DNA from: DSBN01 sp041686355
Lineage (GTDB): Bacteria; Spirochaetota; Spirochaetia; DSM-16054; Sediminispirochaetaceae
Reading direction: 5' to 3'
Assembly (NCBI GenBank): GCA_041686355.1
Contig: JAWLDZ010000086.1
Span: forward strand, 1 to 8,785
Length of the DNA stretch: 8,785 bases
Positions within the stretch are counted from its first letter, which is position 1, and every line of letters begins with the position of its first letter. A program made the position numbers and the translations under genes. The notes beneath the pieces are model-generated. The model ran no database searches. It was given only the letters and a program-made list of their open reading frames with translations, and was not told the origin of the DNA. Shown in pieces: positions 1 to 5,266 of this stretch.

Positions 1-2
1 TA

Positions 3-50
3 CATAAGGGGCGCCCAATAAGAGACGCCCGGCACCCAGTAAGGGGTGCT
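3..50. repeat. Degenerate palindromic repeat cluster upstream of pheS, probably cut by the window edge
   Basis: Three related units are visible, at about 3-15, 16-29 and 37-50, each reading roughly CA(n)TAAG followed by a G/A-rich run and a GCC/GCT end. The last two lie in a 21-base period (10-29 against 31-50, 14 of 20 identical) and can each fold. The second pairs 32-37 with 44-49 (six pairs, loop 38-43). The first pairs 9-13 with 26-30. The G13-C26 pair of the first corresponds to A34-T47 in the second, a compensatory change that suggests the fold matters. The second hairpin is followed by a short T-rich stretch, so it could end an upstream transcript, but the T run is interrupted. Function unknown; terminator debris or the end of a longer intergenic repeat array are both possible. 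Confidence 0.5.
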
Positions 51-128
51 TTAGTCCCTTTACATTTCTTTGGATTACGGTTACCAATTATAGAAACAAG
101 TTTATGAACTTACACAGGGAGAAAGGCT

Positions 129-1667
129 ATGGATGTTGACGTAAAAAGCTTACACCCGCTTGAAGTCAAGACCCTCCGGCATGTGAAGCCAGGAGAAGAA
201 ATTACCACCACACGGCTGGTTGATGAGCTGTCGTTTAAGATAGGTCAGTGTAATCAGGCTTTTAGCTGGCTGGCGGGCAAGGGTTTTATCGATGAGGCCC
301 GCCGTGTGCAGACTGTGGTGTATGAGCTGACGGAATTGGGTAAGTCCTATGCCGAACAGGGTACTCCCGAAGAACGGATGCTGGAGCTTTTGAAACAAAG
401 CGGTCCGCTGACCATGCAGGAGCTGACGGGCAAGCTGGGGCTGGAGAATAGAGATACCGGTTCAGCCTATGGGCAGCTTTCCAAAGAGGGTGTTCTTTCG
501 ATGGACGGCGAGAAAAGGGTTTCTGCTGTTGGCGAGGCATCCCAGCGTATGCAGGCGGTGCGGAGGGTGCTTGATAAGGCCGCCGGACAGGGAGAGATTG
601 AGCATCAGGCTCTGGATGATGCTGAACAGAAGGCAATTGAAAAGATAAGTAAAAAGCGCGGGGCCGCTGGAGTGCCCTTTAAGCTCTCAGACCGCGAAGA
701 GATTGTATATACCCTCAGCGAGGCCGGGGCGGCGGCCCGGGATGAGCTTTTCAAGAAAGGGGTTACCGGCGAGGAGATAGGGGAGCTTACACCTGAGATG
801 CTCTCCACCGGTTCCTGGAAGGGGAAGAGTTTTCGTGAGTACAATATAAAGACGCCTCCCAACCGGGTACTGCTTGGCCGGCGTAATCCTTATGGCGAGT
901 ATCTTCATTGGGTAAAGGACAAGCTTACTTCCCTCGGTTTTGAGGAGTTTGATGGGCCCCTGGTAGAGACGGAGTTCTGGAACGGGGATGCCCTGTTTAT
1001 GCCGCAGTTTCACAGTGCCCGGGATATTCACGATGTATATTACATTGATAAACCGAGCCATGCCCGAGAAATCGAGCAGCCCTACCTGGACCAGGTGGCG
1101 GCCGCTCATGAGGACGGGTGGGAGACCGGCAGCCGCGGATGGGGGTATACCTTTGACCGTGATTTTACCCGGCGCCAGATTTTGCGCAGCCAGGGGACGG
1201 TGCTTTCTGCCAAGCAGCTGCCCGAGGCGAAGGTTCCGGGCAAATACTTTGGAGTTGCCCGCTGTTTCCGCTATGACCAGGTGGATGCGACCCACGGGGC
1301 CGATTTTTATCAGACCGAAGGGATTGTGCTGGGGGAGGATGTGAACCTGCGCACCCTGTTGGGCTTGCTGAAGATGTTTGCCGAGGAGATTGCCGGGGCC
1401 GAGGATGTGAAATACGTTCCCGGCTACTTCCCCTTTACCGAGCCTTCGATCGAGGTGCATATAAAACACCCTGAGCTGGGATGGTTTGAGCTTGGGGGCA
1501 GCGGAATATTCCGGCCCGAGGTGTCTAAAGCAATGGGTGTAGATGTACCGGTACTGGCCTGGGGCCTGGGTATCGACCGCATGGCCTTAATGCACCTGGG
1601 GCTGAACGACCTGCGGGAGCTTTTCTCGCCTAATATAGAAAACGTGCGGCTGAGGAGGAATCAGTAG
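129..1667 (+). CDS. pheS: Phenylalanyl-tRNA synthetase alpha subunit, archaeal/eukaryotic type
   Basis: Catalytic subunit of the cytoplasmic (alpha-beta)2 enzyme that uses ATP to charge tRNA-Phe with phenylalanine. Residues 1 to about 140 look like winged-helix modules (for example around 80-125, EERMLELLKQSG onward), as in the N-terminus of the eukaryotic/archaeal alpha subunit. Residues about 235-510 are the class II catalytic core. A motif-1-like segment lies near GFEEFDGPLVE (270-280), FHSARDIHDVYYI is at 294-306, motif 2 starts at RCFRYDQVDATHGADF (378-393), and motif 3 is GLGIDRMAL (479-487). The length of 512 aa fits the archaeal/cytosolic class, not the short bacterial PheS of about 330 aa. 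The ATG at 129 is preceded by GGGAG (117-121) and AAAGG (122-126). The stop lies two bases before the pheT start, so the subunits are co-transcribed and probably coupled. No convincing promoter or T-box was found in the 128 bases upstream. Identity is secure; the spirochaete origin is inferred from this gene and its partner. Confidence 0.97.
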   Translation: MDVDVKSLHPLEVKTLRHVKPGEEITTTRLVDELSFKIGQCNQAFSWLAGKGFIDEARRVQTVVYELTELGKSYAEQGTPEERMLELLKQSGPLTMQELTGKLGLENRDTGSAYGQLSKEGVLSMDGEKRVSAVGEASQRMQAVRRVLDKAAGQGEIEHQALDDAEQKAIEKISKKRGAAGVPFKLSDREEIVYTLSEAGAAARDELFKKGVTGEEIGELTPEMLSTGSWKGKSFREYNIKTPPNRVLLGRRNPYGEYLHWVKDKLTSLGFEEFDGPLVETEFWNGDALFMPQFHSARDIHDVYYIDKPSHAREIEQPYLDQVAAAHEDGWETGSRGWGYTFDRDFTRRQILRSQGTVLSAKQLPEAKVPGKYFGVARCFRYDQVDATHGADFYQTEGIVLGEDVNLRTLLGLLKMFAEEIAGAEDVKYVPGYFPFTEPSIEVHIKHPELGWFELGGSGIFRPEVSKAMGVDVPVLAWGLGIDRMALMHLGLNDLRELFSPNIENVRLRRNQ

Positions 1668-1669
1668 TT

Positions 1670-3376
1670 ATGCCTAAAATTGAAGTATACGAAGATGCCC
1701 TGTACTCCTATGTAGGAAAACGCTATAACGATGAGCAGCTGGAAGATATGCTTACGGTTGCCAAGGCCGAGTTGGACGGCAAGGATGAGGCGACGGGACA
1801 GGTGAAAATTGAATTAAACGATACCAACCGTCCGGACCTTTGGTCTACCGCCGGAGTCGGGCGTCAGCTTCGCCAGTATAATGAGGAGAAGATTCCCGAA
1901 TACGATTTTTTCTCAACCCCGCAAGTGAGCAAGGACTACGGCGAGCGGGTGGTTAAAATCGATCCGTCGGTGAAGGATGTGCGGCCCTACGAGATTGCCC
2001 TGGCGGCCACCGGCAAAAAGATAGATGAGGCTACGCTGAAGGATATCATTCAGACCCAGGAAAAGCTGTGCTGGAACTTCGGCCGGAAGCGGAGGTCGAT
2101 TGCCATTGGGGTCTTCCGCAGCGATCTGCTGACCTATCCGATTACCTACCGGGCGGCGGATCCTGATGCGACCAAGTTCACTCCTCTGCAAATGGAGAGG
2201 AAGCTTTCCCTGCGAGAGATTACCAAGGAGCACCCGAAGGGCCACGAGTACGGCCATATTGTGGCCGACTTCGACCGCTATCCTTATCTCGAAGATGCAC
2301 AAGGCGAGGCCCTGAGCTTTCCGCCGGTGATCAACAGTGCCTATACCGGTGCGGTGCAGGTGGGGGATGAAAACATTTTTATTGAAATGACCGGTACGGA
2401 GCTGCGCGATTTGATTCTGACTGCCAATATTGTAGCCTGCGACCTGGCGGATGCGGGTTTTACTATTTTGCCGGTGAAGATCGAATATCCCTTTGACACC
2501 GAGTTTGGACGGGAGATTGTCAGTCCCTTTTATTTCCAGGAACCGATGACCATTGATTTGGAACACGCCCGCAGTATGCTGGGAGTGCCCTTCAGCTTGA
2601 AGGAGACTGCCGCTGCCCTGACCCGTATGGGGGTGAGCGCCGAGACTGACGAGAGCCGGCAGCAGGTAACGGTGACGGTGCCGCCCTACCGCAACGATTT
2701 TCTGCATCCGGTGGATGTAATCGAGGATATTATGATTGGCCACGGCATGAGCCGCTTTGAGCCGCTGATGCCCTCCGATTTTACCGTGGGACGGCTGACC
2801 GAGGCGGAGGAGTTTGCCCGGAAGGTACGGGATATTATGATTGGTATGGGGTTTCAGGAGATGATGTACAACTACCTCGGCTCGGGAAAGGACTTCATAG
2901 AGAAGATGGAGATTAGCGGGGACGATTCAATCCGTATCGCCAATCCGATGACTGAAAACTACGAGTACGTACGCTCCTCGATTTTGCCGAATCTGCTTAA
3001 CAGCGAAGCGGTGTCCGCCCATGCGGTGTATCCCCATCACATTTTTGAAACCGGGAAAACCGCCTTTCTTGAGCCTTCGGACAATTCGGGTACGGTAACC
3101 CGAAATACCCTTGGCTTTTTGAGCGCCGATGGCGAGGTGACCTATAACGAGGTCTCGGCCCACGTATCGGCGGTGTTTTATTACCTGTCCAAAGAGTATC
3201 AGCTGCAGGAGCTGGATGATCCCCGCTTTATTAAGGGGCGTTCGGCAAAGATCCTGTATAAAGGCACCTATGCGGGGATGTTTGGGGAAGTTCATCCGCA
3301 GGTTCTTGAGAATTGGGGCGTACAGGTGCCCTGTACCTGCTGTGAAATTGACCTGGATGCGATAATCCTGGAATAG
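1670..3376 (+). CDS. pheT: Phenylalanyl-tRNA synthetase beta subunit, archaeal/eukaryotic type
   Basis: Non-catalytic, tRNA-binding and editing subunit that pairs with PheS. The N-terminal part carries NDTNRPDLWSTAGVGRQLR (50-68), a signature of this subunit. Residues about 115-275 correspond to the B3/4 editing domain that hydrolyses Tyr-tRNA-Phe. Residues about 285-365 are the B5 domain, ending in PPYRNDFLHPVDVIEDI (338-354). The rest is the catalytic-like core, with NPMTENYEYVRSSILPNLL (425-443) and GEVHPQVLENWG (539-550). At 568 aa it lacks the N-terminal EMAP-like tRNA-binding domain and the C-terminal FDX-ACB anticodon-binding domain of ordinary bacterial PheT (about 800 aa), as expected for the archaeal/cytosolic form. 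The ATG at 1670 follows AGGAGG at 1653-1658, inside the end of pheS. The next gene starts 13 bases after the stop, suggesting one operon. Confidence 0.97.
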   Translation: MPKIEVYEDALYSYVGKRYNDEQLEDMLTVAKAELDGKDEATGQVKIELNDTNRPDLWSTAGVGRQLRQYNEEKIPEYDFFSTPQVSKDYGERVVKIDPSVKDVRPYEIALAATGKKIDEATLKDIIQTQEKLCWNFGRKRRSIAIGVFRSDLLTYPITYRAADPDATKFTPLQMERKLSLREITKEHPKGHEYGHIVADFDRYPYLEDAQGEALSFPPVINSAYTGAVQVGDENIFIEMTGTELRDLILTANIVACDLADAGFTILPVKIEYPFDTEFGREIVSPFYFQEPMTIDLEHARSMLGVPFSLKETAAALTRMGVSAETDESRQQVTVTVPPYRNDFLHPVDVIEDIMIGHGMSRFEPLMPSDFTVGRLTEAEEFARKVRDIMIGMGFQEMMYNYLGSGKDFIEKMEISGDDSIRIANPMTENYEYVRSSILPNLLNSEAVSAHAVYPHHIFETGKTAFLEPSDNSGTVTRNTLGFLSADGEVTYNEVSAHVSAVFYYLSKEYQLQELDDPRFIKGRSAKILYKGTYAGMFGEVHPQVLENWGVQVPCTCCEIDLDAIILE

Positions 3377-3389
3377 AGGAGGAGAAGAA

Positions 3390-3878
3390 ATGAAAGTCGA
3401 TATTGAAGCGGTTCAACTAGAGTGGGAGACGGATGCCAATATTATTGTAGGGCAGTCCCATTTTATTAAAACGGTTGAGGATCTGTCTGAAATACTGGTG
3501 ACTTCGGTTCCGGGGATTGAATACGGGCTTGCCTTCTGCGAAGCCTCCGGGCCGGCACTCATCCGCACTGCGGGAAACGATGAGAAGCTGGTTAAAGAGG
3601 CGATTGCCTGTGCACAGGCCGTTGCCGCGGGACATTCATTTTTTCTTATTATCCGTAAATCTTTTCCAATCAACGTGCTGAATCAGATAAAAAACTGCCA
3701 GGAGGTTGCGAGGATCTTTGCTGCGACGGCGAACCCCCTGCAGGTGCTGGTAGGCAGAACCCAACAGGGTCGCGGAATTATGGGGGTTGTCGACGGCTTC
3801 TCTCCGAAGGGTGTGGAGTCCGAGCAGGACCGGAAAGATCGGAAAGAGCTGCTGCGGAAAATCGGGTACAAGTTTTAA
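3390..3878 (+). CDS. Adenosine-specific kinase-like protein (DUF355 family)
   Basis: A 162-aa soluble protein that I recognise as the small DUF355 / 'adenosine specific kinase' family, common in archaea and scattered in bacteria. Family-like segments are GQSHFIKTVEDL (21-32), FCEASGPALIRTAGND (49-64), GHSFF (81-85), CQEVARIFAATANPLQVL (103-120) and GRGIMGVVDGFSP (127-139). The length matches the family, and there is no signal peptide or membrane segment. The kinase name rests, as far as I recall, on structural work on an archaeal member that binds a nucleotide; the physiological reaction is not well established, so treat the activity as putative. A strong AGGAGG (3377-3382) sits seven bases before the ATG. 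It starts 13 bases after pheT, so it is probably the third gene of the pheST operon. A link to tRNA charging, such as handling the AMP released by the synthetase, would be speculation. Confidence 0.88.
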   Translation: MKVDIEAVQLEWETDANIIVGQSHFIKTVEDLSEILVTSVPGIEYGLAFCEASGPALIRTAGNDEKLVKEAIACAQAVAAGHSFFLIIRKSFPINVLNQIKNCQEVARIFAATANPLQVLVGRTQQGRGIMGVVDGFSPKGVESEQDRKDRKELLRKIGYKF

Positions 3879-3884
3879 ACTTCG

Positions 3885-3913
3885 TTGCTTCATACTGAAT
3901 TCTGTACGATAAT
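3885..3913 (+). promoter_or_regulatory. Candidate sigma70-type promoter for the regulator-kinase pair
   Basis: TTGCTT (3885-3890) and GATAAT (3908-3913) are separated by exactly 17 bases, with 3/6 and 5/6 matches to the -35 and -10 consensus. It lies in the only gap of notable size between the pheST block and the signalling genes, 46 bases before the regulator ATG. A transcript would start near 3919-3922, at the beginning of the purine-rich tandem repeat. The prediction rests on sequence alone. Confidence 0.5.
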
Positions 3914-3918
3914 AGGTA

Positions 3919-3956
3919 AGAGCCTCAAAGAAGAGAGCCTTAGAGAAGAGAGTAAG
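3919..3956 (+). repeat. Tandem 15-base purine-rich repeat in the regulator leader
   Basis: Two adjacent 15-base copies (3919-3933 and 3934-3948, differing at two positions) begin AGAGCCT and end AGAAG. A partial third copy, AGAGTAAG, is at 3949-3956. The last part provides the only Shine-Dalgarno-like sequence for the ATG at 3959 (GAAGAGAG, 3945-3952), which is weak compared with the other genes here. AGC/CTTA (3936-3942, one bulged C) can pair with TAAGCT (3953-3958), placing that purine tract in a 10-base loop. The stem is short and A/T-rich, so any regulatory role is only a possibility. Confidence 0.45.
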
Positions 3957-3958
3957 CT

Positions 3959-5245
3959 ATGAAAAAAATCCTGGTAATAGACGAATCTCCCATGTTTAGG
4001 AATTATCTGACCGACAAGCTGAGCTCCTACGGTTTGGAGGTTGTGCAGGGCACCAACGGGCTCGACGGATTGGTGAAGCTGCGCAATGAGATGCCCGATC
4101 TTATCATTATGGATTACTACCTGTCCAGAAAGAGCAGCGTTGAACTGCTGGAAGAAAAAAGAAATAATAGAAATGTGGCTAATATCCCCCTGGTGATGGT
4201 CTCATCAAAAATTGATAAGCGGAAAGTGGTTGAGCTGGCCGGGTATAAGGTCAATAAAATCATCTCCAAGCCCCTGAAAATGGAGCAGCTGCTCTCTACT
4301 ATTTCAGAAATACTAGATATGGAATTAACTACCGATGATACGCCTTGCATCATTGAGGCTCACTTCAATGAGGATATTCTGTTTATTGAAATTGCCCAGG
4401 GGCTGAACAACGAAAAAATTGAGCAGCTGCAGTATAAAGTGAACGAGCTGCTTGAACTGTATCAGGTGAGAAATCCTAAGATTCTGATTATGATGTCCAG
4501 CCTTGAGTTTCCAGAGACCCATCACGGCAAGCTTACCAGATTGCTTGATATTATCACCGAGCATGCACAGCCGAATGAACGCTTTATCAAGTTGTTGACC
4601 GGCAATCAGGATGTGCAGAAAGTGGTAAAGAAGTCTTCAAAATATGCCGGAATAGCGGTGTATGACAGCCTCGATAAGGCTATGGATGAACTGCTGGGCT
4701 TGAAGGCTGACAATATTGCCCATGATGAGGTAGTCAGTGAGAAGCTCCTGAAATCGACCGCACCAAAAAAAGAGAAGGACGAGGCGATTCAGCTGCGCTT
4801 TGACGGGGCTGGAAGCGGTGCTGCGGCCGAAGTTGATCAGGGTGAAACGAGGCGTAAAAGCGTAGCCGTGTTTAACACGGAAGCGGAGGTTGCCATTGTC
4901 GATGATGACTTGGTGATTCAGGAACTGGTAAAAACGGTATTCTCCGAGACTAAATGGAAACTAACTACCTACGATAACGGCAAACAGTTTGTTGAAGATA
5001 AGAAAAATCACGATTTTTCTCTCGTTTTTTTAGATTTAATGATGCCCGAGATGAATGGATTTGAGGTGCTGGAGCACCTGTCGAAGGAGGGAGACGAGAT
5101 GCCGGTGATCGTCTTTTCCGCACTCTCGCGCAAGGAAACCGTGGTGAAAGCTGTAAGTTACGGGATAAAAAGCTATCTTACCAAACCGCTCAAACCGGAA
5201 CAACTGCTCAGGAAAGCCGCTGAAGTCTTAAGTCCGGCTTTTTAG
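3959..5245 (+). CDS. Response regulator with two receiver domains flanking a STAS-like domain (REC-STAS-like-REC)
   Basis: A 428-aa cytosolic signalling protein. REC1 (about 1-122) has the acidic pair D8/E9, phospho-acceptor D52 (LIIMDYY), S82/S83 and K104 (SKP). REC2 (about 308-426) has D315-D317, acceptor D359 (VFLDLMMPEMNG), S387 and K409 (TKP). Both receivers therefore look competent. The middle, about 128-250, resembles a STAS/anti-sigma-antagonist fold: beta strands, GLNNEKIEQLQYKVNELL (148-165), KILIMMSSLEF (174-184), a helix, FIKLLTG (209-215), and a final helix starting DSLDKAMDELLG. The usual DSSG phosphosite is replaced by ETHHG (186-190). A charged linker (about 251-305) precedes REC2. 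There is no DNA-binding, cyclase or other output domain, so output is probably by protein contact. It has its own likely promoter (3885-3913) and a weak ribosome binding site. The kinase gene follows after 18 bases in the same frame, which makes it the likely phosphodonor. The receivers are certain; the STAS assignment is an inference from pattern. Confidence 0.93.
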   Translation: MKKILVIDESPMFRNYLTDKLSSYGLEVVQGTNGLDGLVKLRNEMPDLIIMDYYLSRKSSVELLEEKRNNRNVANIPLVMVSSKIDKRKVVELAGYKVNKIISKPLKMEQLLSTISEILDMELTTDDTPCIIEAHFNEDILFIEIAQGLNNEKIEQLQYKVNELLELYQVRNPKILIMMSSLEFPETHHGKLTRLLDIITEHAQPNERFIKLLTGNQDVQKVVKKSSKYAGIAVYDSLDKAMDELLGLKADNIAHDEVVSEKLLKSTAPKKEKDEAIQLRFDGAGSGAAAEVDQGETRRKSVAVFNTEAEVAIVDDDLVIQELVKTVFSETKWKLTTYDNGKQFVEDKKNHDFSLVFLDLMMPEMNGFEVLEHLSKEGDEMPVIVFSALSRKETVVKAVSYGIKSYLTKPLKPEQLLRKAAEVLSPAF

Positions 5246-5252
5246 CAGAGCT

Positions 5253-5266
5253 GGAGATACGAGTTG
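5253..5266 (+). promoter_or_regulatory. Ribosome binding site and TTG start of the hybrid kinase
   Basis: GGAG at 5253-5256 is followed after seven bases by TTG at 5264-5266. This is the first possible start codon after the upstream stop at 5243-5245. The nearby ATG at 5268 is in the wrong frame, and the next in-frame ATG (Met17) would remove the start of the PAS domain. TTG is therefore the best start. Confidence 0.75.

Noticed and set aside
59..94. Possible pheS promoter using TTTACA (59-64) and TATAGA (89-94)
   Set aside because: The spacer would be 24 bases, too long for a sigma70 promoter, and no better -35 box sits at the right distance. The operon promoter may lie outside the window or use a divergent sequence.
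1..128. T-box or other amino-acid-responsive leader upstream of pheS
   Set aside because: The leader is too short for a T-box, no T-box core sequence is visible, and the hairpins present belong to the small repeat units.
687..1469. Long - strand open frame (260 aa) opposite pheS
   Set aside because: It lies wholly within pheS, shows no recognisable domain, and pheS has all its class II motifs in the + frame. It is a shadow frame.
1913..2743. Long - strand open frame (276 aa) opposite pheT
   Set aside because: It is fully covered by the well-supported pheT, and its low-complexity His/Arg/Gly-rich composition is typical of antisense shadow translation.
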